A stretch of 64,000 nt of DNA from Paenibacillus apiarius (lineage in GTDB: Bacteria > Bacillota > Bacilli > Paenibacillales > Paenibacillaceae), in assembly GCF_017052585.1 (NCBI RefSeq), contig NZ_JAFFHZ010000001.1, positions 3,824,001-3,888,000 on the forward strand, written 5' to 3'. The translations under genes were made by a program, and so were the position numbers. Shown in pieces: positions 50,661-59,366 of the stretch (its first letter is position 1; each line of letters begins with the position of its first letter). Below the pieces are notes generated by a model that did not search any database, was not told where the DNA came from, and saw only the letters and a list, made by a program, of their open reading frames with translations.

Positions 50661-52037
50661 ATGCTCAAAGACTCGGCACGCAAACCGAACATTGTCTTTA
50701 TGGTAGCTGATGATCATCGTTATGAATCGATTCGCGCTCATGGCAATAAGGAAGTAGAGACGCCGACGCTGGACAAGCTGTCCAAGCGCGGCGTAAGCTT
50801 CCAGAGCACCAATATTATCGGCGGGATGGATGGGGCGGTCTGCGCCCCGTGCCGCGCCTGTCTGAATACGGGCTCTTCCATCTTCGGCGCTACGGTGAAG
50901 CAAGATTTGGGAGATACGATGGAGAAGCTTACTATCGCTCCCCGGAAGGTAACGATGGCGGAAGCGTTCCGGCAAAACGGATATTACTCGTATGCCGTCG
51001 GAAAGTGGCACAATGACAAAGCCAGCTTCAACCGCAGCTTCTGTGGCGGGAATCAGATTTTCTTCGGCGGCATGAGCGATCACCGTCAAGTTCCTGTCTA
51101 TTCATACGATCCGGCCGGAGCATACGCTGCCGATATGCGCAAGATTGAAACGACCTTCTCGACCGAGCTGTTCGCGAATGAAGCCGCATCATTTATCCGA
51201 TCCTATGAGAGGGAGGAGCCTTTCTTCCTCTATGTGGCGTTCACTTCCCCGCACGATCCGCGGACTGCGCCAGAGCCGTACGCATCGCAGTATGATGCGA
51301 ATGCGCTGCAGCTTCCGGCCAACTATGCGGCAGAACATCCATTCGATAACGGCGAAATGCATGTTCGCGACGAAGGGCTTGCCGCACTGCCTCGTGATCC
51401 GGGAGAGGTTCGCCAGCATATCGCCGACTACTATGCGATGATAACGCATCAGGATGCGCAGATGGGACGTATTGTGCAAGCGCTTGATGACAGCGGGCGT
51501 CTGCAGGATACGATTATCGTCTATACGTCTGATCACGGGCTTGCCGTCGGGCAGCATGGCCTGATGGGCAAGCAGAATCTGTACGAGCATAGTATTCGCA
51601 TTCCGTGGCTGATGGCGGGACCGGGCGTGCCGGAACGAGAATCGGTTGGCGGGCAGGTGTTCCAGATGGATATTATGCCTACGCTGTGCGATGTTGCGGG
51701 CATTGACATTCCTGCTTCGGTCGAAGGCCGCAGCATGAAGCCGCTCATGAATGGAAATGAAGGCGAAGGACGGGAGACGGTCTATTCGTTATACAAAGAT
51801 ACGCAGCGCATGGTGAAGGACGGGCATTGGAAGCTGATACGCTACCGCCGCTCCGCTTGGAGCCATGAAGGAACGGATACGCTTCAACTTTTTGATTTGA
51901 CTAATGATCCTGCCGAAACGCGCAACCTTGCGCATGAGCCAGGGATGGAGCAGCATCTGGAGCGTTTGCAGCAAGAGATGGAACAGTGGATGCGCCGCGT
52001 GGGCGATCCTTTTGTCGAACATTTTTGTGCAACCTGA
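50661..52037 (+). CDS. sulfatase (Cys-type formylglycine enzyme)
   Basis: A 458-residue type I sulfatase-fold hydrolase without a signal peptide, so probably cytoplasmic. The metal-binding start is VFMVADDHRYE (~14-24), and the formylglycine motif CxPxR is present as VCAPCRACLNTG (~61-72), with the first Cys to be converted. Late metal and substrate motifs include YTSDHGLAVGQHGLMGKQNL (~290-309). No maturation enzyme is in the window, so one elsewhere must activate it. The ATG at 50661 follows a G-rich ribosome site; a TTG at 50646 is an alternative. Its place between sugar permeases and a mannosidase suggests removal of sulfate esters from an imported glycan. A phosphonate/phosphodiester hydrolase role is the main alternative. 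Confidence 0.87.
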   Translation: MLKDSARKPNIVFMVADDHRYESIRAHGNKEVETPTLDKLSKRGVSFQSTNIIGGMDGAVCAPCRACLNTGSSIFGATVKQDLGDTMEKLTIAPRKVTMAEAFRQNGYYSYAVGKWHNDKASFNRSFCGGNQIFFGGMSDHRQVPVYSYDPAGAYAADMRKIETTFSTELFANEAASFIRSYEREEPFFLYVAFTSPHDPRTAPEPYASQYDANALQLPANYAAEHPFDNGEMHVRDEGLAALPRDPGEVRQHIADYYAMITHQDAQMGRIVQALDDSGRLQDTIIVYTSDHGLAVGQHGLMGKQNLYEHSIRIPWLMAGPGVPERESVGGQVFQMDIMPTLCDVAGIDIPASVEGRSMKPLMNGNEGEGRETVYSLYKDTQRMVKDGHWKLIRYRRSAWSHEGTDTLQLFDLTNDPAETRNLAHEPGMEQHLERLQQEMEQWMRRVGDPFVEHFCAT

Positions 52038-52178
52038 TAAAGTTCGAGCTTTCATCTAGCAAGCTGAAACGTTTCCATGTAAACTGGAGGAAGTCACGAC
52101 GGACAAGCCGTTCTTTTCGGACGCGCAGCGTGATCGATAGAGACAACATCATGTGGAGAACAGGTGGAGGATATTATC

Positions 52179-53504
52179 ATGGAACAATTCCGATTGCCGA
52201 AAATCGATGTGCCTAAGTTTGAACTGCCCAAGGCGGTGCATCGCGTCATGGAAGAAGCGGAGCAGAAGCTCGCTCATCGCCCTAAATTGCTGAAGCTGTT
52301 CAAAAACTGCTTCCCGAATACACTGGAAACGACGACGAAATTGCTTGACGATGGAACTACCTTCGTCTTGACTGGAGATATACCGGCCATGTGGCTGCGC
52401 GACTCCGTCGAGCAGGTCATTCATTATGTGCCTTTCGCAAAAGAGGACGAGGATCTGCAGCGTATTATCGGCGGCTTGATCAAACGCCATATGTACTATA
52501 TCAACATTGACCCGTATGCAAACGCGTTCAATGAAACGGCTAATGATTGGCACTGGGATGCCAATGACCAGACGGAAATGTCCCCGTGGGTATGGGAACG
52601 CAAATATGAGCTGGATTCCATGTGCTTCTCGATTCGCCTTGCTTATATGTATTGGAAAGAGACGGGACGCACCGATATTTTCGATACGAACTTCAAAATG
52701 GCAATGCGCAAAATCGTCGACGTATGGAAAACAGAACAGCACCATTTCGAGAAATCGACGTACCGCTTCATGCGCGAGAACTGTCCGATTATCGACACGC
52801 TGCGCAATGACGGCCTTGGAATGCCGGTGAACTATACAGGCATGACTTGGTCCGGCTTCCGTCCGAGCGACGATGCATGCGACTTCCATTACAACATTCC
52901 GTCGAACATGTTCGCGGTCGTCAGCTTGCGTCACATGCAGGAGATTGCGAAGTACGGCTTCCGTGACGAAGCGCTTGTCAGTGAAATGGCGAAGCTCGAG
53001 GAAGAAATCAACCACGGCATTCAACTGTACGGGGTATACAATCATCCGACATTCGGCAAGATTTATGCTTTCGAGACGGACGGATTCGGCAACCATTGCC
53101 TGATCGACGATGCGGGTACGCCAAGCTTGATGTCGATTCCGTATATCGGATATACAACGGTAGAGGACCCGATCTATCAAAATACGCGCAAGTTTATTTT
53201 GAGCAAAGAAAATCCGTTCTATTTCGAAGGGAAAGCGGCAAAAGGCATCGGCAGCCCGCATACACCGGACGGATACGTATGGCACATGGCGTTGTCCATG
53301 CAAGGCTTGACGGCTGATAGCGACGATGAAATGCTTGCCATGATCAACATGCTTGAAGCTACCGATGCGGATACCGGCTTTATGCATGAAGGCTTCCTCG
53401 CAGATGATCCGAACGTATTCACCCGCGCTTGGTTCGCGTGGTCGAACAGCCTGTTCTCGCAATTGGTATGGAAAGCGATGCAGCGCGGCCTATTGGATAA
53501 ATAA
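52179..53504 (+). CDS. exo-alpha-1,6-mannosidase (GH125)
   Basis: A 441-residue intracellular glycoside hydrolase of family GH125, metal-independent inverting exo-alpha-1,6-mannosidases. Typical segments are LTGDIPAMWLRDSVEQVIHY (~65-84), NETANDWHWDANDQTEMSPW (~114-133), MTWSGFRPSDDACDFHYNIP (~223-242) and MHEGFLADDPNVFTRAWFAW near the C-terminus. The ATG at 52179 has GGTGGAGG 8 bases upstream; an upstream ATG is weaker. It is the last gene of the operon and is followed by a strong terminator. GH125 enzymes trim alpha-1,6-mannose from mannans or N-glycans, which points to a mannose-based imported substrate. Confidence 0.9.
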   Translation: MEQFRLPKIDVPKFELPKAVHRVMEEAEQKLAHRPKLLKLFKNCFPNTLETTTKLLDDGTTFVLTGDIPAMWLRDSVEQVIHYVPFAKEDEDLQRIIGGLIKRHMYYINIDPYANAFNETANDWHWDANDQTEMSPWVWERKYELDSMCFSIRLAYMYWKETGRTDIFDTNFKMAMRKIVDVWKTEQHHFEKSTYRFMRENCPIIDTLRNDGLGMPVNYTGMTWSGFRPSDDACDFHYNIPSNMFAVVSLRHMQEIAKYGFRDEALVSEMAKLEEEINHGIQLYGVYNHPTFGKIYAFETDGFGNHCLIDDAGTPSLMSIPYIGYTTVEDPIYQNTRKFILSKENPFYFEGKAAKGIGSPHTPDGYVWHMALSMQGLTADSDDEMLAMINMLEATDADTGFMHEGFLADDPNVFTRAWFAWSNSLFSQLVWKAMQRGLLDK

Positions 53505-53533
53505 TAACAAGCCGAAGCTGGCGTGAAAAAAGT

Positions 53534-53568
53534 AGTGGTGCAGGAATCATTCCCGCACCACTTTTTTT
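53534..53568. terminator. bidirectional terminator after the mannosidase
   Basis: AGTGGTGC (53534-53541) pairs with GCACCACT (53555-53562), with an inner GGAA/TTCC stem, followed by seven T. A T-rich stretch on the minus strand suits the convergent chemoreceptor gene. Confidence 0.88.
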
Positions 53569-53614
53569 GCATTTTTGGAGCAACGGTATGCTGACTGTAT
53601 TTTGGCCAATGGAA

Positions 53615-55669
53615 TTATATTTTGTACCGGCTTATCATCTGGCTCAATGTTTGCGCCATTTGGTTCAGCTGCTCCGCGTTGTTCATCAAAGTGGACATAT
53701 CCTGCAGCTGTTGATCCGTGAATTCTACCAGCGTGGACGAATGCTCCGCGTTCTTCTCAGCGATATGCGAGATTTCATTCACGGAAGCGAGAACTTCCTC
53801 CGATCCTGCCGACATCTCTTCCGTAACCGCAGAAGTGTCTTGGATCTGGTTCGCAATATCTGTTATTTCCAATAGAATGCGTTGGAACATATCGCCCGAA
53901 TTTTGCACTTTATGTATTCCGTCGCCGACGCTTGAACGAACGTTATCCATAGACTGCACCGCTTTACGGGCATCATCTCTCGTTTCTTCAATCAGCTCCG
54001 CAATTTCGCGGGCAGAAGCCGCCGAGCGTTCCGCCAATTTTCTCACTTCATGGGCGACGACGGCAAAGCCTTGGCCATGTTCGCCGGCACGGGAAGCTTC
54101 AATCGAGGCGTTCAGGGCCAGCAGATTCGTCTGTGACGCAATTTGGGTGATGATATCGACAATATGGGCCATTTGCTCCGAGCGGTCGCCTAAATTTTGT
54201 ACCAGTACTCCCGAGTTCCGAACGGATTCATCAATCGTGTTCATTTGCTGCACCGCTTCCTGCAGCAGCATGTTGCCATGTTTCGCCTGGTCGGTCGTAT
54301 CGAGCGACGTTTCGGATATGCTGGTCGTGCTTTCGGCGATGCGCTGAATGCCGATAGCCATTTCTTCCATCGCTTTGGAGCTCTCTTCCGTCCCGCGCAT
54401 CTGTGTCTCCGCGCCGGAAGCGACGGTTTTCACGATTGAATCGACTTCTTTTATCTGATTCGTGCTCTCTGCTGTATGGGCAGATAGCTGTTCTGATGAT
54501 ACGGCTAATGTATTTGCGGCGCTGCGTATTTCCATGACCAAGTTACGTATAGACGATTGCATCACTTGCAATGACTGGCCGAGTGCGCCGACTTCATCTT
54601 TTTTTCGTTGGATATGGGCCGGAACTTCCCTTGTAAAGTCGCCTGAACTAATCTCCTTCAGGTTCGCAACGACCGTCTGGATCGGTTTGGAAATGTTCGA
54701 GGCAACCGCCAGCGCCAGCAGTACGGCCAAAATGGCACATACCGAGCTGGTAATGAGATTGACCATCCCGATTTTGTCAGCTTCCTGGGTCAATTCGCTT
54801 TTTTCAACGACGGACAAGTATTTCCAACCTGTTTGATCCGATGTATATAGATTCGTCATATAGTTCGTTCCGTCCATTTGAACCTCGAAATGCTCCGTTG
54901 TTTTTTCTTTGATGTTCGCAAATTCGGGCACGCCTATTTCAGAGATGTTTTTAGAGATAAGCTGAGCATCCCGCGGATGGGCAAGAATGGTTCCGTCTTT
55001 GGAGAGCAGGATGACATAGCCTGTCGACCGGATTTTAATGTTTTTGAGTATCTGGGTCAGACTGCCCAGGCTTGTATCGCTCCCGACTACGCCTACCGGG
55101 TTGCCGCTGGCGTTTTTGACGACGGCTACGCTGCTCATATTCAATACACCGCTAACTGAATCCACATACGGATCGGTCATAATAACCTTGTCTGGATTCG
55201 CCAGCGCCTCTGAGTACCAAGGACGGGTGCGCGGATCATATTTGGCCGCCATTTCTTTTTCCGGCCACTGGACATAGCCCCCTTGAGTGGTGGCTAAGAA
55301 CACGGCAGAGGTGTTCGAATGCGATGCGGCAAAGCGTTCGAATTCGTTATAAATGTCACTTTCGATGCCGCCGTTTTGAGCAAACGTTGAATTTGTATTT
55401 TTCGTTTGCTTCATGTAAGTGGTGATCGTGTCATCTGCTTTGGTTACGATCGGACTGTTTGCCAAGAACTGCACATTCTCATTAACCGTTTTGAAAAAAA
55501 GGGCGATTCTTCCATCGACCTGTGAAATTTCGTTCGTTGTCGCCGTTACGAAATTGGCGGTCATCTCATTCACCATACTGCGTTGCACAATGACGCCAAT
55601 CAACGAAATGGGAATCAGAATCGTGGCTAGAAAGGAAAGAATCAGTTTCGTTTTAATACTTTTCAACAT
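53615..55669 (-). CDS. methyl-accepting chemotaxis protein
   Basis: A 684-residue chemoreceptor. It has a membrane segment (~8-30), a large extracellular double-Cache sensor (~35-300, with [20 protein letters not shown] typical of dCache_1), a second membrane segment (~305-327), HAMP (~328-385) and a cytoplasmic signalling coiled coil. The hairpin tip is visible as [20 protein letters not shown] (~540-559). dCache_1 receptors usually bind amino acids or other small ligands; the ligand here is unknown. A sigma-D-type promoter precedes it, and CheX is divergent. The ATG has GGGAGGGC upstream. Confidence 0.93.
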   Translation of the reverse strand: MLKSIKTKLILSFLATILIPISLIGVIVQRSMVNEMTANFVTATTNEISQVDGRIALFFKTVNENVQFLANSPIVTKADDTITTYMKQTKNTNSTFAQNGGIESDIYNEFERFAASHSNTSAVFLATTQGGYVQWPEKEMAAKYDPRTRPWYSEALANPDKVIMTDPYVDSVSGVLNMSSVAVVKNASGNPVGVVGSDTSLGSLTQILKNIKIRSTGYVILLSKDGTILAHPRDAQLISKNISEIGVPEFANIKEKTTEHFEVQMDGTNYMTNLYTSDQTGWKYLSVVEKSELTQEADKIGMVNLITSSVCAILAVLLALAVASNISKPIQTVVANLKEISSGDFTREVPAHIQRKKDEVGALGQSLQVMQSSIRNLVMEIRSAANTLAVSSEQLSAHTAESTNQIKEVDSIVKTVASGAETQMRGTEESSKAMEEMAIGIQRIAESTTSISETSLDTTDQAKHGNMLLQEAVQQMNTIDESVRNSGVLVQNLGDRSEQMAHIVDIITQIASQTNLLALNASIEASRAGEHGQGFAVVAHEVRKLAERSAASAREIAELIEETRDDARKAVQSMDNVRSSVGDGIHKVQNSGDMFQRILLEITDIANQIQDTSAVTEEMSAGSEEVLASVNEISHIAEKNAEHSSTLVEFTDQQLQDMSTLMNNAEQLNQMAQTLSQMISRYKI

Positions 55670-55699
55670 AGGTGCCCTCCCTTAAGATGCATTCGAAAG

Positions 55700-55730
55700 A
55701 AATTCGACATTATATGAATAAATTCGACAT
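55700..55730. repeat. 11-bp direct repeat in the chemoreceptor leader
   Basis: AAATTCGACAT occurs at 55700-55710 and 55720-55730, exactly 20 bases apart (two helix turns), between the sigma-D-type promoter and the ribosome site. Confidence 0.55.
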
Positions 55731-55736
55731 AACTAT

Positions 55737-55763
55737 TTATCGCCAAAATAAGCATCATTCTTA
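55737..55763 (-). promoter_or_regulatory. sigma-D (motility) promoter of the chemoreceptor
   Basis: On the minus strand, TAAG and GGCGATAA are separated by exactly 15 bases. The sigma-D consensus is TAAA-N15-GCCGATAA, so each box has one mismatch. It lies ~68 bases upstream of the start codon. Confidence 0.68.
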
Positions 55764-55975
55764 ATATTTGGATCGCTCTGCCGCCGATTTTATTTGAAGA
55801 AATAAGAGAAAAGAGAAAAAATAATGGATTCGGGAACAAGCTTTGAAGGCGTCAAACGGGAAGATAAAGCTTTGGAAGTAGTTCTTTGTGCTCAAAATAC
55901 ATAGAAATGCACATTTTTATTGAAAAACAGACAAATCATCTAGTGATCGGCTCCATTGTTTTCAGTATAATAGTC

Positions 55976-55981
55976 ATATAG
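55976..55981 (+). promoter_or_regulatory. -10 box before cheX
   Basis: A perfect TATAAT lies 75 bases before the cheX start. The -35 region is poor. Confidence 0.4.
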
Positions 55982-56056
55982 AAGTGGGCGTATAGGACGT
56001 TCGAATGATATCGAACATTACTTCCTCATTGTCGGAAAGGGGCGAAAGATACAAAG

Positions 56057-56536
56057 ATGAGAGCCGAATGGATTCATCCTTTTTTGCAATCGGCGTGCAC
56101 GGTCATTGAACAAGTCGTGCAAGTCCGTCCGGAACGGGGAGAGCTTGAGATGTTATCTTGGAGCGGAGCTCACGATTTCCGCATCCAGGTAGGTCTGACG
56201 GGACAGTTATCGGGACATGTGGCATTTGGACTGAATGAAGACGTGGCGATCAAGATGGCATCAGCGATGATGGGAGGCTTTCCGCTGGAAGCGCTTGACA
56301 CCATTGGGGAAAGCGCGATTTCGGAGTTAGGGAATATGATAAGCGGAAACGCTACGACGTTGATGTATAACCAAGGCTTGAGTGTCGATATTACGCCGCC
56401 TCAATTGCTGGTGTCCTCTGATCACTTGGGTCCGATTAATCAGGCGATGGCCGTACCGCTTATTGTGGGAGGCATCGGACGGTTTGATGTGCTCATGCAT
56501 TTCGGCTATAGTGATAAGGTTAGTATCGTATCCTAA
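56057..56536 (+). CDS. cheX: CheX-like CheY-P phosphatase
   Basis: A 159-residue cytoplasmic protein of the CheC/CheX/FliY family. CheX dephosphorylates CheY-P and so resets the chemotaxis signal. The phosphatase ExxN motif is visible in ESAISELGNMISGN (~84-97, Glu and Asn conserved). Length and single-motif layout fit CheX rather than CheC. It is divergent from a chemoreceptor, which supports the call. A 10-bp hairpin (56549-56558 with 56583-56592, no T run) separates it from the next gene. Confidence 0.88.
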   Translation: MRAEWIHPFLQSACTVIEQVVQVRPERGELEMLSWSGAHDFRIQVGLTGQLSGHVAFGLNEDVAIKMASAMMGGFPLEALDTIGESAISELGNMISGNATTLMYNQGLSVDITPPQLLVSSDHLGPINQAMAVPLIVGGIGRFDVLMHFGYSDKVSIVS

Positions 56537-56618
56537 CGCATGATGCAAGGGCTGCGGCGATTCGGAAGCGGGAGTGCGGCAGGCCGCAGCCCGCGGCAGG
56601 ACTAAAGGAGCATGAAAA

Positions 56619-57395
56619 ATGGATTTGAAGGGAAAAATCGTGCTGATTACGGGCGCATCGAGCGGTATCGGCGCATTGACCGCGCGTGCCGTAGCTGCAA
56701 AAGGGGCAATCCCGGTGTTCACGGGCCGTTCCCTGCAGAAGCTGGAGGCTTCCGTCTTGGGCATTGCATCGGAGCATGCCGTGTATACGATGGACGTCAC
56801 GAACGATGGCGATGTTGAGCGTGTCGTAGCCGATGTGCTGGAGCGTTACGGCCATATCGATATTTTGCTTAACAATGCGGGCTTCGGACAATTTGAACGT
56901 GCGGTAGACATGACTGTGGCGCAGTTTGCGGCCATGATGGACGTCAACTACATGGGTATCGTGCGCTGCACGAAGGCGGTGCTACCGCATATGCTGGCAC
57001 GTCGTGACGGGCATATCGTGAACGTGGCCTCAATGTCAGGCAAGATCGGCTCCCCCAAATCTACCGGATACAGCGCAACGAAGCACGCCGTGCTTGGCTT
57101 CACCAATGCGCTGCGCATGGAATTGGCAGGTACCGGAGTCGCGGTGTCTGCCGTCAATCCTGGACCTATCGACACGCCCTTCTTCGAGTTGGCCGATCCG
57201 TCGGGTTATTACGTGAATAATGTGCGCTGGTTCATGATGCCGCCGGAGAAGGTAGTTCGCCATCTTGTGCGCATCATGGAAACGCGCCGGCAGGAAGTGG
57301 ACCTGCCGTGGCTGGGAGCGTTAGGGGCGCGCCTCTATTCTCTTTTTCCCCGTTTGTCGAATCGCGTGGCCGCCAAATTCCTGAACAAGAAATAA
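56619..57395 (+). CDS. short-chain dehydrogenase/reductase
   Basis: A 258-residue classical SDR that uses NAD(P)H. It has the cofactor motif TGASSGIG (~13-20), the NNAG motif (~84-87), the catalytic Ser in VASMSG and YSATK (~151-155). AAGGAG lies 8 bases before the ATG. The substrate is unknown. It may be read from the cheX promoter but has its own strong ribosome site. Confidence 0.92.
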   Translation: MDLKGKIVLITGASSGIGALTARAVAAKGAIPVFTGRSLQKLEASVLGIASEHAVYTMDVTNDGDVERVVADVLERYGHIDILLNNAGFGQFERAVDMTVAQFAAMMDVNYMGIVRCTKAVLPHMLARRDGHIVNVASMSGKIGSPKSTGYSATKHAVLGFTNALRMELAGTGVAVSAVNPGPIDTPFFELADPSGYYVNNVRWFMMPPEKVVRHLVRIMETRRQEVDLPWLGALGARLYSLFPRLSNRVAAKFLNKK

Positions 57396-57448
57396 GTGAA
57401 GCGCAGTTTACGCTTGATTGAATAATCAGCTGAATAGGCCGTAGAAGG

Positions 57449-57501
57449 TCCGCTCATGCTATGTTGCGTATGGACGCGACACAGAATGAGCGGATTTTTT
57501 T
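57449..57501 (+). terminator. terminator of the SDR gene
   Basis: TCCGCTCAT (57449-57457) pairs with ATGAGCGGA (57486-57494), with an inner TGTTGCG/CGCGACA stem, followed by seven T. Confidence 0.88.
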
Positions 57502-57522
57502 GAATTCATCATTGAGGAGCGG

Positions 57523-57786
57523 TTATGCTTCGGAACCGCTTTGACGATGAGCTTCGTTCATTTGCTTAATCTCTTCGAATAATGAGCGAATGGCTGCTTT
57601 GCCCTCTGGATGCGAATCATTCCAGTGGCGGGTCAGGTTCGGCATCGTCTTGTGCATATGGTTGTACAGCGCCCATAACTTGACCTTCTCTACCGTGGCT
57701 TCATCAGAATGTCCGGTAAGAAGCTCGGCATATTTTACGATAAGCGCATCGAATGAAGCTGTCCAGCTGTTATTCGTGTCATTCAT
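57523..57786 (-). CDS. YusU-like small protein (DUF2573)
   Basis: An 87-residue soluble helical protein. The pattern FDALIVKYAELLTGHSDEATVEKVKLW followed by MPNLTRHWN resembles YusU / DUF2573 proteins of Bacillales as I remember them; I quote only parts because the identification is from memory. Function is unknown. GGAGG precedes the ATG at 57786. It is convergent with the SDR gene and divergent from the helicase gene. Confidence 0.65.
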   Translation of the reverse strand: MNDTNNSWTASFDALIVKYAELLTGHSDEATVEKVKLWALYNHMHKTMPNLTRHWNDSHPEGKAAIRSLFEEIKQMNEAHRQSGSEA

Positions 57787-57925
57787 ATAGCGGCCTCCTT
57801 TACGATTCGAAATTGATGTATGATCAGGCTAACATAACTTTGACGGGAAAGAAAGTTGGAGGAGCCGTCTCTTTTCGATATAATGAAGGCACACGTGGAA
57901 ATACTTCCATAGAGAGGAACGATGC

Positions 57926-59209
57926 ATGTTGAGTACAACCTTTGCTTCATTGCAAATTAAAGAGGAGCTGCTGGGACGGTTGCAGGCGAAGGAGATCGTC
58001 ACGCCGACCCCGATCCAAGCCGAGGCGATACCTGCCGCTCTCGCAGGGCGGGACGTGTTGGCCGGGTCGCAGACGGGAACGGGAAAGACGCTTGCCTATT
58101 TGCTTCCGCTCCTTATGAATATAGATAAGGATCAGCGTACAACGCAAGCTGTCGTCGTCGCTCCTACGCAAGAGCTAGCCATGCAAATTGCGCGGGAAGC
58201 GGAATACTACTGTGAGGGCAGCGGCATTCAGACGGCGGCGCTTATCGGCGGCGCCGCCTTGAAACGCCAAGTGGAGAAATTGAAGGAGCGGCCTCAGCTC
58301 GTAATCGGAACGCCGGGGCGGATACGCGAGCTCATTGAAATGCGCAAGCTGAAAATGCATGAGGTCCGCACGATCGTCGTGGATGAGGTCGATCATGTCC
58401 TGCAAAAAGGCGGTGCTCGCGATACGGAGTCGATTATGCAAAGCGCTTTGCGGGACCGCCAGCTGCTCTTCTTCTCCGCTACGCTGCCGACGGAAGTGAA
58501 GACGCTTGCCGAGCGGTGGATGCGCGAGCCGCAGCATATCGGCATCGAGCCCGAGAAGCGGATTGCGGATACGATTCAGCATCTTGTGTTCGTTAGCGAG
58601 GAGCGCGACAAAATCGATACATTGCGCCGCCTCGTGCGCCATTGGAACCCGAAGCAGGCGATCGTCTTTGTGAACGATATGCACCAGATTGGAGAATGGG
58701 AAGCGAAGCTGGCTTACGTCGGACTATCGGTCGCTTCCTTGTACGGAGATGCGCCGAAGCAGGAGCGGGTCAATGTCATTCGCCGCTTCCGCGAGGGGCA
58801 ATTCCAGCTGCTGGTGGCCACCGACATTGCCGCCCGCGGCCTGGACATACCGGAGCTTCCCTATGTGTTCAGCGTGCAGCCTGCGCTTGATGCCGAACAT
58901 TATGTGCACCGGGCGGGCCGCACGGGACGAATGGGACGGCGAGGGACATCGGTGAACATCATTACATCGCGGGAGCGGTTCATCATGCGCAAATTCGAGC
59001 GCGAGCTCGGCATCGTCATTCAAGAGCGCGCTTATTATGACGGACGCATCTATGATCCGAACGACAAACGCGTGGCGAAGCCGACACGCTCCCGCCCGCG
59101 CGTCTCTGCCAATGACAGCGAGCCGCGATCGAAAGGGGAGCGCCATCACGACCGGAAAAACAAAGGGGCTCCTAAGTGGTTGAAGGAGAAGCGCCAAACG
59201 AAGAAATAA
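57926..59209 (+). CDS. DEAD-box RNA helicase
   Basis: A 427-residue ATP-dependent RNA helicase. In order: the Q motif (PTPIQAEAIP), motif I SQTGTGKT (~47-54), Ia PTQELA, Ib TPGRI, motif II DEVD in place of DEAD (~152-155), motif III SAT, then the second RecA domain with ATDIAARGLD and HRAGRTGRMGR. The C-terminus (~380-427) is basic and disordered, suited to RNA binding. DEVD-type proteins of this size in Bacillales include the ribosome-assembly factor YfmL, a plausible but unproven equivalent. AGAGAGGA precedes the ATG. Confidence 0.92.
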   Translation: MLSTTFASLQIKEELLGRLQAKEIVTPTPIQAEAIPAALAGRDVLAGSQTGTGKTLAYLLPLLMNIDKDQRTTQAVVVAPTQELAMQIAREAEYYCEGSGIQTAALIGGAALKRQVEKLKERPQLVIGTPGRIRELIEMRKLKMHEVRTIVVDEVDHVLQKGGARDTESIMQSALRDRQLLFFSATLPTEVKTLAERWMREPQHIGIEPEKRIADTIQHLVFVSEERDKIDTLRRLVRHWNPKQAIVFVNDMHQIGEWEAKLAYVGLSVASLYGDAPKQERVNVIRRFREGQFQLLVATDIAARGLDIPELPYVFSVQPALDAEHYVHRAGRTGRMGRRGTSVNIITSRERFIMRKFERELGIVIQERAYYDGRIYDPNDKRVAKPTRSRPRVSANDSEPRSKGERHHDRKNKGAPKWLKEKRQTKK

Positions 59210-59227
59210 CAGGAACAATCGGAGTAG

Positions 59228-59262
59228 AGCCGCTGCACTGCAGAGTGTGGCGGCTTTTTTTT
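59228..59262 (+). terminator. terminator of the helicase gene
   Basis: AGCCGC (59228-59233) pairs with GCGGCT (59250-59255), extended by an inner stem with G-U pairs, followed by eight T. Its 3' half is also the left boundary of the duplicated block. Confidence 0.82.
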
Positions 59263-59303
59263 GTAGAATTACGTCGAATCAGCTTAAGTTTCGTTCAGAA
59301 TTG

Positions 59304-59332
59304 TTGAATACTGGTAAAGACGCCGATATACT
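59304..59332 (+). promoter_or_regulatory. sigma-A promoter of the solute-binding lipoprotein gene
   Basis: TTGAAT (59304-59309) and TATACT (59327-59332) are separated by 17 bases. The same boxes recur before the truncated copy (61182-61187 and 61203-61208) but only 15 bases apart. Confidence 0.65.
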
Positions 59333-59366
59333 TATGGGTGGAAGATGGAGAAAGGGAGATGAAATT

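Noticed and set aside
52065-52077. cre-like TGAAACGTTTCCA between the sulfatase and mannosidase genes
   Set aside because: The spacing of the half sites is two bases shorter than a real cre, and it lies inside the operon.
52149-53462. 437-codon open frame antisense to the GH125 gene
   Set aside because: It has no ribosome site, and its product is a Cys/His/Arg-rich mirror of a clear glycosidase gene. Long antisense frames here follow from codon bias. The same applies to the frames at 47550-48761, 28023-29057 and 6582-7631.
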